A stretch of DNA of 64,000 nt from Cryptomeria japonica (Eukaryota > Streptophyta > Pinopsida > Cupressales > Cupressaceae): positions 99,976,239 to 100,040,238 of the forward strand of contig NC_081413.1 of the NCBI RefSeq assembly GCF_030272615.1. The letters are read 5' to 3'. Under the pieces are notes generated by a model. It saw only the letters and a program-made list of their open reading frames with translations. It searched no databases and was not told where the DNA came from. Of this stretch, positions 23,732 to 36,287 are shown piece after piece. The position numbers and the translations under genes are program-made. Within the stretch, counting starts at the first letter, position 1. Each line of letters begins with the position of its first letter.

Positions 23732-25168
23732 ATGCAAGTTTCAAAATTCAAACACCTGTCGTTCATGGTGGATTCTGCTGGTGGGGATCGTCCCCCACCG
23801 CCTACGGGCCCTGCTTTGGACTCTGCGATGCTAACAATGTTTGTCACTTCCCCTCCTAGTACCACGATGGATTCTCCTTCCAGTCCGACTATGATTCATC
23901 TTGACAGTTCTAATTTGGAGAGTTCACTGGTCACGCCCGTGGTTTCTGTTCCTAAATCCAATGTGTCGGTTGTTCATGATAAGCAAACTATCACTGCACC
24001 TCTTACTGATATCACAAATCTCAAAGGTTGGAAAAACGTGTTGGTCGGAAACATTGAGACTGTGGACCCCATCATCGTCCCCGTCTACTCGCAAATTGAG
24101 GAGGGAACGCCTTTAGAGCTCCCTGACAATGTTCTTGACTGTATTTTGCACAACATGGCTAACACTCTGGTGGGAAAATTCTTCTCCTTGCGCCCCACGG
24201 TGGAGATGCTTAGAAAATGGGTTAAGGACAAATGGAAACTGAAAGGGAGTGTCTCTGTTAGCGCCATGCCTAGAGCTCTCTTCCTCTTTAAATTCTTTGT
24301 TGAGGAGGATGTCACTCTTATCCTTTTTGGCTGCTGGTCCTATGGTCGAAACAATATTTCTCTTTGTCGATGGAAGGTTGGTTTTGACCCAGCGACTTAT
24401 TTACATAAAACTGCTATGGTTTGGGTTCGGCTCCTGGGCCTCCCGCTTGAGTACTAGGATGAGTCCATCTTGAATTGGATTGGGAATACCTTTGGTCATT
24501 TTGTTGGTGTCGATGAGATTACCAAAACCAAATCACCCCTGGTCTATGCACGTTTCTGTGTTCAAGCTACTATGAGCATGAATCTCCCCAACTTTATAAC
24601 CCTCAAATCCAGGCTAGGAAGCTGGACTCAGGCCCTTGTTTATGAGAATGTCATCCTATTCTGCCAAAAATGCTGAAAATTTGGGCATATTATTTCTCAA
24701 TGCAACGCTTCGGCTCCATTGCCTCTTAAGCTTAAGGGCCCGACTCTGGATGAATGCCCTATGCCAAATGTTCCTCCCAAGCATAATGGCCCGATAGTGG
24801 GGCATGTTTTGGCTCCTACTTTTGGCCCGAATTTGCCTCCCCCTGCAGTTGATGACCCGGTTATGGAAGAGCACCCCTTTGCTGAGAGTATTATCAATCT
24901 TCTCAAATCTTCTGCAAAGAATGTGGATGAGGCCGCTAAGTCGGCCTTGAAGGAACAATGCATCTCCCCGTTGGCCAGCTCGGTTCCACCGGTTGATCAA
25001 CTGGAAGATGGTGAGATTGAGAGGGGCCTCATTCTTGCCTCAGAGATGGCTCGCTCCCCGACGGTCTTAACTCACCCCACTTCGCACCAGGGTATCCCCT
25101 CTCTTGGTGCACCTGATGCTTCATCCAACAGTTGCAAGACTCCTGATGACGAGGGCTGGAATACTTAG
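23732..25168 (+). pseudogene. LINE ORF1: DUF4283 and zinc knuckle
   Basis: A single reading frame runs through the whole span with two internal stops, TAG at 24455 and TGA at 24674. The DUF4283 part (about 24150-24450) has NTLVGKFFSLRPTVEMLRKW and a downstream WVRLLGLPLEY. The CX2CX4HX4C knuckle reads FCQKC, stop, KFGHIISQC, so the TGA falls right after its second cysteine. The C-terminal half is proline-rich and acidic. In LINEs this protein coats element RNA and acts as a chaperone. Both stops are explained by C-to-T changes of Gln or Arg codons. Confidence 0.8.
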
Positions 25169-25314
25169 AGATGCAAAACCAGGAATGCAAAGCCTGATGT
25201 GGGGACAAAACAAGCGGTCCGACCATCACAAAGACTATAAAGATAGAAGGAAGCAGCAAGGGATATTGCCAATGGTAGGCAGCGGACCTTGGAGATGTCC
25301 ATGAAAGGTAAGAA

Positions 25315-28300
25315 ATGAAGGTCCTCTCATGGAATATGAGGCGCCTCAACAACCACCAAAAGCAATATGCTCTTAAGAATTGTATTTTTGAAAATAAAAT
25401 TATGGTCCTCCTCCTCCAAGAATTTAAGATGTCTATGTCTTCATTTTCCCTTGTTGCTGGAAAAAATTGGCCTGGTGCTAAGTTCGTTACCAGTGATGCT
25501 ACTGGAGCCTTTGGTGGCTTGGTTACCATGTGGGAGCCCTCCCATTTCTCTGGCAATCTTCTCTCCTCCTCTGCCAACCTTTTGGTCTCTAAACTCTCTT
25601 CCCTAATGGACTCCGGCCTACTCATTAATGTATATGCCCCCAATGTCAGATCAGGTAGACTGAATCTCTGGAATGACATAACTTCTCTAATACAAAATAA
25701 TGCCAATGCCCACTAGTTGATCGCGGGTGATTTCAACTCTCCTCTGATCCTCTTTAAGAAGTTGGGGGGCCTCTCGGAGTACTCTGACAACATGACTGAT
25801 CTTGTCGATTTCATTGGTAGGAATGGGTTAATGGATGTGGAACTAACAGGGCAAAAATTCACTTGGTCCAATCTTAGGAAGGGGAAGGATCTTATTCAAG
25901 TAAGACTTGACATATTTCTCATCTTGAGCAATTGGGGAATTGGTCCTTCCTTGAAGCTCACTACCCTCCCCAAAACGGTCTCTGATCACAACCCCCTGCT
26001 CCTTTGGAGCACCACGAATTTTGTAAGGAAAAATCACCCTTTTAGGTATGAAATTATGTGGAATTCTCATCTGGAGCTCAAGGACTGCATCAAAAGATGG
26101 TGGAGCACCTGCATCCCTGGCACACCTATGTTCCAAATTGCCCAGAAGCTAGGTTTGATCAAAAGGAATGTTTGGGGTTGGAATAAAAATACCTTCGGGG
26201 ACATCTTCAAGCCAAAAAAGGATCTCAATAGTAAACTGACAGCTATCCAAGAGTGCATTGATCAAGGTGAATTCCTTGAAGGTACTCATATGGAGGAGGC
26301 CGCTATCCGCAGAAAATGGAAGGAGAACTCCTACAAAGAAGAACTCTACTGGAAACATAAATATCGTGTACAATGGCTCAAAGAGGGTGATAAGAATACG
26401 ATTTTCTTTCACAGATATTCTATTATCCACAGGTGAGGAAACCACATCTCCTCCCTCATGGATGATAACAATCAAGAGATCAAAGATGAGGACAATTTAG
26501 GTAGACTGACTACTAACTATTTTGCCACTTTGTTTAGGGAGGATCTTATCAACTGCCTCCCGCCCCCCCTTTCGGTGGAAGACAACAACCTCATTTTGGC
26601 CTTTGTTTTTGAGGAGGAAGTCAAGTTCGTTGTTTTTGCTATGAGTTCCTTCAGAGCCTCGGGTCCTGATGGTTTCCCCCCGACTTTTTTCCAAGATTTA
26701 TAGGATGTGGTGGGCCCTAATGTTATGCTTACCACTAGGGATTTTTTCAGATCTGGAAGGCTTCTCAACAAGCTCAATAACACCTTCATTGCCCTTGTCC
26801 CTAAAGTGAAGGAGGCGACCAGTCTCAAGGACTTCCGCCCTATCAGTCGTTGCAACACTATTTATAAAATCTTCAACAAAGTTCTTGTTAATAGGCTCAA
26901 ACCTTTCTTGGATTCTCTGATTAGCTCTACCCAGAAAGATTTTGTCCCTAGTAGACAGATTATTGATGCGGCCATCTCTACTCATGAGATAATACATTCC
27001 ATGGATAAGTGCCATCAGTTGGGGATGGTGCTAAAGCTTGATATCTCTAAGGCTTATGATAGAGTCAACTGGAACTTCCTCTTCAAAGTTCTAAAGACTA
27101 TGGGGTTTGGAGATAAACTCATTAAACATATTGGGGAATGCATATCTACGGTCACCTACTCTGTGCTTCTCAATGGGAGCCCCCTGGAGAAGTTCAAGGC
27201 CTCCAGAGGTCTGAGATAAGGGGATCCTCTCTCCCCTTATCTTTTCATCATCCTTGCTGAAGTGTTGGCTTCTAAACTCCATGGTTAATAGAGGAGCTCT
27301 CTTGGGCATCAAACCTGCCTCTATGATGCCTCATAATGTTCTGCAGCAGTTTGTCGACGACACTATTCTTTTGTATCCCCTTTGTGTTGGAAGGTACTAC
27401 TTGGAAATCTTTTCTTAACTCTTATGCTCATGCCTTTGGTCAACACATTAACTATGAGAAGAGCATCATTTACTTCTTTCACACTCATGTTCAACTCCAA
27501 GATAAAGTCTATAGAATCCTTGGTTATCAAAAGGCCTCCTCCCTAGCACCTACCTTGGTCCCTTTGAGTGTCAAAGATGTCTCTAATTCCTTCTGGATCT
27601 CTATCTTTGAAAAAATGCAGAAGAAGTTGGCTGGTTGGAAAGGTAGATTCCTCAGTAATGCTGGGAAATTGCAGCAGCTCTCCTCCTCCCTTCAGAGGAT
27701 CCCCGTGTACTTCCTCTCCCTTTTTAAGATTTTTGTGGTTATGGCTGCTAAGCTGGAGAATATCAAAAAGACTTTCCTTTGGACGGGGATGGAAGAAAAG
27801 AAGAGGCTCACTTTGGTGGGATGGGACAGAGTTTGTCTCCCTAAGGTTATGGGTGGGTTGGGAACCCGCAAGATCTCTAGGTTCAATAAGGTCCTTACGA
27901 CCAAAACTGCCTGGAAGATTTTGAATAAGGATGCAGATTGGAGCAGGATCATCAGGGCTAAATACCTGGTTAATGGGGATTTTTCCTCTGTTCTGAAAGA
28001 GGAGGGCCTCCCTAGGTGTTCCGAAATCTCGAACAACATTTTGAGTTGCAGGGACCCTATCCCATGGTATGAGGTGGCTTATTGGAAATAGAAGTAATAT
28101 CTCTTCTGGGAGGATTGTTGGTTGGGAGAGAAGCCCCTTGCTTCGTCCCCCTCCCTTAGAAGGCTCCAGGATGCTGCCAAAAGTTTCTTTGGAGAAAGGG
28201 TCAGTGGTTATTTCATCAACAATACTTGGAGGGCTTTGGAGGACGGTTGCATTGATCATCCCTTCCTCCTCCCCGCTGCTAGAGAGATTCAAAAGCTCTT

Positions 28301-29487
28301 GGTTGGCACCTTTCTCCCCCTTTTTCCCAGGGAAGATAGATTCATTTGGAAGTGGGACCCTTTTGGGGACTTCACTGTCAGAACTGCCTACAACAGCTTG
28401 TTAAGAGAACCTGATAACACCTCTATATGGAAAGAGGTCTGGAATCCCCAACTCATCCCCAAGGTCAATTTCTTTTGGTGGAATACTCTCCTCAACAAAA
28501 TTTTGACCCAAGACAATTTGGTCAAGTGGGGATTCCAATTACCTAATAGATGCATCCTTTGCAAAAACGATGAGGAAAGTCATGCTCATCTCTTTCTCCA
28601 CTGTGTGTTTTCTTAGGAGCTCTAGGGGATGGTCTACAACAAGCTCAATATCTGTTGGATATGAATAACAACTTATTAAGTTTGTCCCATGAGTTTCAGG
28701 GTCCCTCATCCAATCCCCTCATCCAACAACTGTGGAAGCAGATTCCCCCACATGTGAGCTGGAGTATCTGGAAGGAGAGGAATGACAGGATATTCAGGGA
28801 CAAAGAGGCCTCTGTGGAAAATTTGTTTGCTCATTTTCTAAAGTTGATTCTTGAGAATATCTTTGTTTCTAAAACCCGGCTAGCCTCCAAACCTCCCTCT
28901 ACTTGGGACTGGGAAATTGCTAGATGTTGGAACATCCCCCCTTGTTCTCTCTTGTCGACTGCTCTAAGAGACACTTAAGGAAAAGCACGGGTAGGTCCCC
29001 TCTGGCCACCCATTTCAAACTCAAATTTGATGGGGCTGCCTGGGGGGGTATGGCTGCTGGTGGAGGGGTTATCAGAACCCAATTGGGGGCCCTTGTTGAT
29101 GCTTATGCAGGCAACCTGAATGGGCATTCCTCTAATCAGGCTGAAGCAATGGCCTTAGCCTGGGGAATCCAACTCGCCTTCACCATGGGAATCAGGATAA
29201 TGGATATTGAGGGTGACTCTAAGCTCATCATTGATGATGTCAAAGGGTGGAATAGGTTCAATTGAACCATTGAGGGAACCATCAAAGACACCTTGAGGCT
29301 CATCTTCGGGCTTGATTCATTCAAAATTATGCATGTCTACAGGGAAGGAAACAAAGTGGTGGATTCTCTGGCTACCCTTGGCCTAAATATTTCTTGTTTG
29401 AGATGCTGGGGCAGCCATAATTCCCTCCCAGACCATGTTAACTTCCTTCTTCAGGAAGAGAAATCTAAAATTCCTATAAATGATTGA
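25315..29487 (+). pseudogene. LINE ORF2: endonuclease, RT, zf-RVT, RNase H
   Basis: APE-type endonuclease (25315-26020) shows SWNMRRLN, LLQE, IAGDFNSP and SDHNPLL. The linker and RT (26440-27400) show FRPISRCNTIYKI, LDISKAYDRVNW, a GLR-stop-GDPLSPYLF block and the catalytic FVDDT, where FADD is common. A thumb and zinc-binding domain follows (27400-28616: WKWDPFGDFTVRTAYN, CILCKNDEESHAHLFLHC). RNase H (about 29000-29440) has FKLKFDGAAWGG, SSNQAEAMAL, IEGDSKLII and VYREGNKVVDSLA, keeping the D-E-D-D pattern. In-frame stops lie at 25714, 26434, 26701 and 27217; the frame shifts near 27290, 28620 and 28980. It is not functional as read. Confidence 0.85.
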
Positions 29488-31068
29488 GTTGTTGCCAAGT
29501 TTTTTCCTTACTCTCCTCTCTTCCCTTGGGGTCGTCCGGAGATGTTGGTTTCATAATTCAAATTATGAGAATATTCCTTTGATTAATACTGATGTGGTGG
29601 TGACTCATTCAGCCAAGCTGGCGGTGAAGGACATGTTGCTTTGTTGGAAAATCCTTTGGGCTTATCACCTTATGATGAGGTATGATTGGAAAGGTAACAT
29701 GTTGGTTGCCACTCGTATTTGCTGTCTTTTCATGCCTCATAACCAGGAATTTATTTGGCGGGGGACCTTTAGTCTATTCTTGAGGAGGTCAGGATTCCCC
29801 TATCCCGCCATACTGACAAGTTTGTTTGGGCCTTCAATCCCTTTGGGTCCTTCAATGTCAAGTTGGCCTACAATCTTCTCATCACTCCTACAAATGATTG
29901 CTACAGCTGGAGGAAAGTTTGGAATTCACAACTTATCCCAAAAAAAATAAATTATGGTGGACAACTCTCCATGGGAAGATCCTAACCATTGATAACCTTA
30001 AGAGGAGAGTATTTTTTATGGCCAATTGGTGTGTTGTGTAATCGCACTGAGGAAAGTATCAATCATCTCTTTATTCATTGCCCCTTTGCCTCCATGGTCT
30101 AGTACAAAGTCTTACAAAAATTCAACATCGCCTAGACCTTCTTAGAAGACTTGCAACAATTTATTATCAACTGGAAGTGCCCGTCTTCTCACCCCCCGAT
30201 CAAACAGTTTTGGAAACTCATCCCTCCTTATATTTGCTGGAACATCTGGAAGGAAAGGAATAACCAGATCTTCCATGATACCAACAACTTTGTGGACACT
30301 GTGGTCGGCATAACGAAGAATCTTCTGAGGGAGAATGCTCTTGTCTGCAAATGGAAAAAGCCGCAATATGCCCCTTTGGAGATGGATTGCAGTTGGGTTA
30401 GGATATGGAATTTTCCTGACAACTTCCTCCAATATGACAATTCTAAAAGGTTGGAGAGATTCAACACTAGATGATTGGCCCCTCCTCCCTCATGGTTTAA
30501 ACTCAACTTGGATGGTGCCGCTCGCAGTGGGGTTGCGACGGGAGGTGGAGTTATAAGGGACAACTTGGGCAATTTAGTTTTGGCCTATGCTTTAAATTTT
30601 GGTTCTGCCTCGAGTAACATGGTTGAAGCCTTAGTGCTCTTTTGGGGTCTTAAATTGGCTCTCACTATTGACGCTAAAAGATTGGTCATTGAGGGAGATT
30701 CTAAGCTGATCATTAAGGCAACTAAAGGTGTTTCTGGGATCATCTAGGGACATATGGTCTATGATTGTTTGGCTAGAATAATTTCACATTCAACATATTT
30801 ATAGAGAAGGCAATCCGGTGGTGGACTCTCTGGCTGCGACGGGCCTTGAGATGAAAGGCATGAGGTGCTGGAGACACTTGGCTTCGCTTTCTGTCAGACA
30901 GAAATCCCTCATAGGGAGAGATCAAAATTACCTTACCAACCAATGAATTTCTATGGTTTATGTAATAGGTGGATATATTGGTCTATCTAAGGGATCGTGA
31001 TGAAGGCGGGAAATTCAAATTTGAACTGGGCAAGTTTTGCCAAGGGGGCCAACGGTGGTCCCCATGCT
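29488..31068 (+). pseudogene. Second LINE, 3' part only: zf-RVT and RNase H
   Basis: This repeats the last part of the preceding LINE but is clearly diverged from it: FVWAFNPFGSFNVKLAYNLL (about 29825-29885), a zinc-binding stretch ending HLFIHCPFAS (about 30064-30095), then RNase H (30475-30890) with FKLNLDGAARSG, SSNMVEALVL, IEGDSKLIIKA and EGNPVVDSLAA. Stops occur at 30472 and 30744 and frames change near 29960. The endonuclease and RT are missing. Whether the first LINE inserted into this one or this copy was 5'-truncated on arrival cannot be settled by reading alone; its start lies between 29488 and about 29740. Confidence 0.75.
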
Positions 31069-32640
31069 TGGTGCAGGAGCACCTAGTGTTTAACTAGTTT
31101 GTTGATGCATTTTCAAAATTTTGGTGTGATAGTCCATATTTTGGATTAGTGGTTGAATAATGGACTACTTAGAGGTCCACATGTGTGTTTCATAGTCATT
31201 GGAACGGTGATTGTCACCTAGGTTGTTTGTTTTCTCAAATTTGGCCAATGAGCCCTTGTAAGCCTATAAAGGCATAAATTTGCATTATTACGTAAGACAT
31301 CTTATAAAGCCTCATTAGTCATTTTTTCATGTCATTTTTATGTTAGGGATTCATCCTAGGAGGTTTAGTATGAGTAGAAAGGCATAAAAGTCAAAAATGC
31401 ACATTTGAGCAAAAGTTGTCATTGTTGCTTGACAACTTTTTGAGCAACTTTGCATTTTTTAGTAAATTGGTGGTTAGGAAACCGATGAAGAGTTGGTTAT
31501 GACCAAAATGGAATATAAAATGCTCCTTGAATGATTGTACATGGGTTGGAATATCTTTGAGAAAGTTTGAATAGAATTTGAAGACAATTTCTAGATTTTA
31601 CCTTACATTTTTCTCATTTTTGTAGCAGCAGTTTGTACCAAATGGATTGAACTTGCTATTACTCTTTCATGGTGGTTTATTGTATGTTATTGTATTTCTC
31701 AGGAGGTGTTTTTAATTTCTCTTAGTGTAGGTTTGAAGTGTGTTTACAAATTTGTTTTGCTCTCGGTCTGATCAAGCGTTCAAGAGCCCAGGTATGGTTC
31801 CAACTTGAAATCGCTTGAGTTTTTCTCAATGACCCTTGGGATTCAAGTCATGGAACCATTGTATATTGTATATATTCTTTTTAATGGCATGGAAGTTGTT
31901 GGGAAGCAACTTGCCATCATTTCCTCGGTGAGCTTTATCATAGCCTGGTTAGGAAAATGATTGAAAATGTTGTATTTGCTTGCAGGGATGAGCAGTTGTG
32001 AAGGTTCCAAGTGTTTGGCATGAAAGAGTGATGTGTTGAAAAGTCTCAGTGAAGAGGTGGAGGTGTGACATGGTGGAGAGTGCAACAAACCCCATTGGAG
32101 AAGACTGCTAAGTCCTAAACCCTCTAAAAATGTCATTTTTGGGATTCGTATCAGTACAGATAGACTTGACTGCCTAGCCTAGTGGATCCAAAATTTTGTC
32201 CAAAAGGGTACTCAGATCACCAAAGGTGTTGGAAGGTTCTTTGAATTATTTTTGAGTAATTGCCCAAAAACCGGCAAGGTAGGGCTAATTGGGGCTCTAG
32301 GGCTATTAGGCCTAGAAAATAGGAGAAAGAGGGAGGGATGGGGAAATGATGGAAAGATAATTGAATAACCACTTGAATGGAATGGAAACACCTATAAAAC
32401 ACCCCCTAAAATCCCTGCAAGTACATGTTGAAGGTTTGGATAGTTTAATGGTTGGATTTACCCTAGTGAATCTCAACCATGCTTGAAGCAACTATTGAGC
32501 ATAAATTGATAGGGATCACTCCAAGAGAGTTTGAGTGTTTGACTAGTTAAAGGACAAGTGAAGAGTGATAGGATCCCACTAAAACATCATTTAACTACCT
32601 ATTGAGCAAAGTGTGACTCTCTTTGAGAACCTCTCCCCAT
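31069..32640 (+). repeat. Chromovirus-type LTR, left end defined
   Basis: It begins TGGTGCAGGAGCACCTAGT, identical to the start of the LTR at 61307, and the two run through similar landmarks: the GACAACTTTT or GTTGTCA stretch, GGAGGTGTTTTTA or GGAGGTGTTCATA, and a CCAGGTATGG or CCAGGTCTGG block. They are otherwise well diverged. The right end is uncertain, and no primer-binding site is evident after it. No gene lies within. Confidence 0.55.
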
Positions 32641-32872
32641 CAATTCTCTTCACCGCTTTGACCTGGTGATGACGTTTTTGGCCACCTATACTTGTAATAC
32701 CGACGGTTTGCTACTGCATCTTTTAATCTTTATTATGATATACCAAATAAAGTACAATAATTATTGTATTAACTGGAGTTCGAGATTTTTCCAAAATGGA
32801 GCTGTTAGCAAGTTGGCAGAGGAGATAAGAGGTGTCCTTTTGCATGCTTATCGGAGCTAGCGGGTACTTGCC

Positions 32873-33860
32873 TTGGGAAGCACCATAAAAGATAATTATT
32901 GCCATTTTTATTACACTTCGTCTAAAATTCTGTTGGCCATTCTTTCTCTTCACGCTAGTTTCTCTCTTTGCAAGTCCATATTCAGTTCAGCACTGCTTAC
33001 CAACATCACTCTGGAGGAAACTAATATGGGCGGGGATTTAGTCCAGGTTGAGCTGGACATTATTGATGAGAGCATTCACAATGACCCTTGTGTGTGGATG
33101 TATGTCAAGGAAGGGGGCATTGATCCGTTCATGGAAGCCATGACTATGTTTGATGAAAGTCTTTCCATGCAGTTTGTTAATAGTTGGAATGACAAGAGAG
33201 TCATCATGGGTGATATCTCTTTCGAAATTAATGAGGATGTCATTGCCCAAGCTACAGGTCTATCTATCGAGGGAAGGAAATGGAAAAAGACTAGCAGGGT
33301 CACTGACGAAACCAACATGAACAGATTCTTCAAAAAGGGTGAGGAGCCTGTTAAGTGCAGGGGGTTTCAACAGAGATTGTCTTCCTTATCCATGGGACTA
33401 GGTGTGTAAAATTGTCATGAAGTATTTTACCCTTGAAGGGAGATATGGGGTTTTATATTAATACCACTTCTCGTTTCTTAATCATTTTTGTAACCATGAT
33501 ATTATTTCCTTTCCCTTCTTTTTACTGCATGCTTTGGAGTCCACTGTTAAGGATGTTAGGCAATGTATGAGTCAGGACGATAATTTCACTATCCTTCATC
33601 GGGGTTTAATGTTTCATCTCTACAATTTCTACTGGGACCTCTGTCCGCCCAAACCTATCTATGTTCAACTTTCCCCCTCCTACCTGGGCCCCTCTACTGA
33701 TCCTGCTGGTACTAAAAAGGGAAATAAGAAGACCTCGAAAATCCCATTACCCCTTGTCAATCCCTTGGCCACACCCTCCTCATTTCCCCTCCTAAAATTG
33801 GGGAAAAAAATAAATGTAACCCTTCTGCTGCCAAAGTCGCCTCCGACTTCAACCGTATAG
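32873..33860 (+). pseudogene. Unrecognised element-borne ORF
   Basis: The main frame (32873-33409, 178 codons) begins with an N-terminal hydrophobic patch and then a compact acidic domain: VQVELDIIDESI, GGIDPFMEAMTMFDESLSMQ, SWNDKRVIMGDISFEINEDV, ATGLSIEGRKWKK. After a frameshift near 33405 and a TAA at 33465, similar sequence continues (KYFTLEGRYGVLY, then HFSFLNHF, then 33534-33860 with LHRGLMFHLYNFYWDLCPP and a basic, proline-rich tail). I do not know this family. The pattern of a Trp-containing stretch, then MGDISFEI, then ATGL, recalls small domains carried as extra ORFs in plant Gypsy elements, but that is only a resemblance. It lies upstream of a chromovirus integrase tail in the same orientation. 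The true start may be the Met at 33026. Confidence 0.5.
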
Positions 33861-33879
33861 ACAATCCTCCTTGAAGACA

Positions 33880-34266
33880 AGTGGTAAGGATAAGTTGAAG
33901 CCACATTTCTATGGACCCTATAGGGTGGTTCAGAGAGTGGGCAAAGTTGCCTATGAGTTGGAGCTTCTTGAGGGGACTCAGATTCACAATGTTTTTCATG
34001 TTTCATGTCTCAAGAAGGTTGTCAGGCAGTGTGTCACGGTGTCCTAGGATATATCACCCATCGACGAAGAAGGAATACTAATTCTAGAGTCGGTGAAGAT
34101 CATCGATGTCAGAGAAAAGAAGTTGCGATCATGCACAGTCAAGGAGTTCCTTGTGCGCTGGAAGAATCTACTCATTGAGGATGCCACCTAGGAAGGCGAG
34201 CAAATTCTAGAGCATCCCAGTTTGAAATTGCTTGAGGTTAAGCAATTTTTGGCCCGGGAGGATTGT
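33880..34266 (+). pseudogene. Chromovirus integrase tail with chromodomain
   Basis: The integrase C-terminal part has KLKPHFYGPYRVVQRVGKVA and HNVFHVSCLKKVVRQ; a chromodomain follows with ILESVKIID, VKEFLVRWKNL and a final EHPSLKLLEVKQFL. A chromodomain targets integration to marked chromatin. Two stops interrupt it (TAG near 34046 and TAG near 34190, the second at the conserved Trp of the chromodomain, so a Trp TGG-to-TAG change). The integrase core is absent upstream, where the unrecognised ORF lies instead. Confidence 0.8.
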
Positions 34267-34267
34267 G

Positions 34268-34853
34268 ATGTCCCCGATATAATTAAATAATAAATTTAAA
34301 TACTTTATTGTAAGGCCCCAAATCTAATAACAAATCTTTCGGGCCCTTTTTTTAATTAGATTAGTCAAGTCTTAGTTTGGTCGTGTCGAACCATTTGTAA
34401 CCCTTTGGGAAATTTCCTAGAGCCCATATTTATGGTCGAGTCTGTCATTTGTGTTGGTATGAAAATTTGGTATTTTTCTCTATTATGTGAATTCCTGTTG
34501 GAGTTTTGTTATCCACCATTTCGGAGGTGAAAGACCCTCCCTATTTGGTATTTGCAATTTCGGTGAGATTCATCCCTCACCCTATTCTGTTCTGTGTACT
34601 TGTTTTGGATCTGGCAAACCTTGAATCTCATCATTGTTTATTTCCAGTTACATATCTATTAATCTGGTATACATGCAGGTCAACTAAGCTAAGGGATTCT
34701 TAATATTCAGAGTTCATTACTTACAGAAGACCAACCCCTTCATCACACACACACTGAAGTCCACCGTATGGTTATACCACCATGCAACCCCATTCACCGT
34801 ACGATCCTCTTCACATCACCAAACAACCCTCACCCCTCCTCACACCAGCGTAT
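34268..34853 (+). repeat. Probable 3' LTR fragment of the chromovirus
   Basis: Directly after the chromodomain, TGATGTCCCCGATATAATT starts an AT-rich, non-coding stretch like the TGTGATGTCCCC start of some plant Gypsy LTRs. It does not resemble the LTR at 31069, so 31069-34853 may be a composite. It is cut by the Copia LTR at 34854. Confidence 0.45.
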
Positions 34854-35918
34854 TGTTAGGTCCCAGAGACAACTAAGAGGGAGGGGGGGGTGAATTAGTT
34901 GTCCAATAAATTCAACCAAAATTAACTTAACCAAAACTTTATGCTTAATACTGGTAAACCAAACTTTATGCCGATAGACAGTGTTAACAGTTAATTACAG
35001 TACCGGTAAAGATCAATGCATGAAACAGAAAGACAATAACATCCACAACACATAACACAAATATTTGTACGTGGAAACCCTGTAAGGGGAAAAACCACGG
35101 TGGGAAGCCTTACCCACAATCAAATGATACTAATGTAGATAGTATGTGTGTACAATATGGATTCCACACATGCAAAAAGGCCAGCTGCCTAGAGCTCACT
35201 GCTCAATCACAAAATGAGAGTCACGCTGACTACAATTGTATGGTTAAATCCAATGATAATGTACTGCACAAAATAGCATTTCATATGCTGGATTCAGTAC
35301 CGGTTTAGTTTTGATTGCCTTCACAAAATCCTTCCTTCAACCTTAAATGATGTCTACCTGTATAGCTTTGCTTATTTTCACATATACCTTATTACAATCC
35401 TTTTTGCAATCACATTTTAATCTCACAAATGAGATCTTACATTTATACCATAACCTAAGACCAATTTGAATAGGTCGGCTCACTAAAAGATATTATAATA
35501 AAATCAATTACAAATAAATCAATATCCGATGCATGATATCAGCTCAATGCATTTACAATAATAATAAATCATCTCCATAACATGTCATGTTGATCTGGAA
35601 TAGATATACCTGCCGGTGCATATCCTAGACCTATTTGCCGGTAAAAACAAATATGCAAACCCGAATTAAAAATTAACCAAATCGCCAAAACCAAGTGATC
35701 GAATAATGTCTTCGACATAACCAAGTAGTCTCCAAGTCATTCCAAGTGCCGGTGAACAATATAATCTGCCGGTGAACCAAATATCGGTGACTATGCATAA
35801 GTCTCTGACTTGCTGGTGAACATAACCAAAGATCTCCAAGTGCTGATAAGAGTTGGCAAATGATGACAGGTGTTGACATCAATGCAAAAACCATATCAAC
35901 ATGTCCAAAATGCCAACA
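34854..35918 (-). repeat. 3' LTR of the Copia element
   Basis: It runs from TGTTAGGTCCC to TGCCAACA (1065 bp) and aligns along its length with the LTR at 51485-52538. CCGGT motifs recur (for example near 35003, 35298, 35640 and 35749). A hairpin GACAACTAA (34868-34876) / TTAGTTGTC (34895-34903) flanks a G run. Confidence 0.8.
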
Positions 35919-36140
35919 ATCTCCCCCTTTGGCATTGATGGCAACACAAGATGGAAAAACCATCAAAGTGCCAAAACAGAAATGCCAAAAACCAAAAACC
36001 AACAATCTCCCAAAGAGATCGTTAACCAAAAATCAAAATACATAATATCTCTCCCCCTAGGAATAATCTCTCCCTAAAAGAAAAAGATAATGTGTTTTTC
36101 CATATCAATCTCTCCCCCATCTCTCCCCTTTTGACATCAA
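35919..36140 (-). other. Polypurine tract and extra purine runs
   Basis: On the element strand GCCAAAGGGGGAGAT directly precedes the LTR (35919-35936). Further runs such as CTAGGGGGAGAGA (about 36049-36060) and GGGGAGAGATGGGGGAGAGA (about 36110-36129) lie upstream. Several purine tracts in the 3' untranslated region are common in this Copia group. Confidence 0.6.
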
Positions 36141-36287
36141 ATGCCAAAGCAATATAAAACCAATTTCAAATACAAAATACCAACTTATTATACTAACTAC
36201 TCCCCTTGAGAAGTAGCTTTCCTCATCAAAAGATGGAATAAAAGATTTCTCTGTTAATTCTACCGGTTGATGACAAACATCAACTGT

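Larger units (their letters stand above)
23705..29487 (+). mobile_element. Near full-length LINE (L1 type) with RNase H
   Basis: The order ORF1 (DUF4283 plus zinc knuckle), endonuclease, reverse transcriptase, zinc-binding zf-RVT domain and plant-type RNase H fits the plant L1 lineage that acquired an RNase H. The 5' end is close to a T-rich run at 23709-23724. The 3' end and target duplication could not be defined, because a second LINE fragment abuts it. It is decayed by several stops and frameshifts. Confidence 0.85.
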
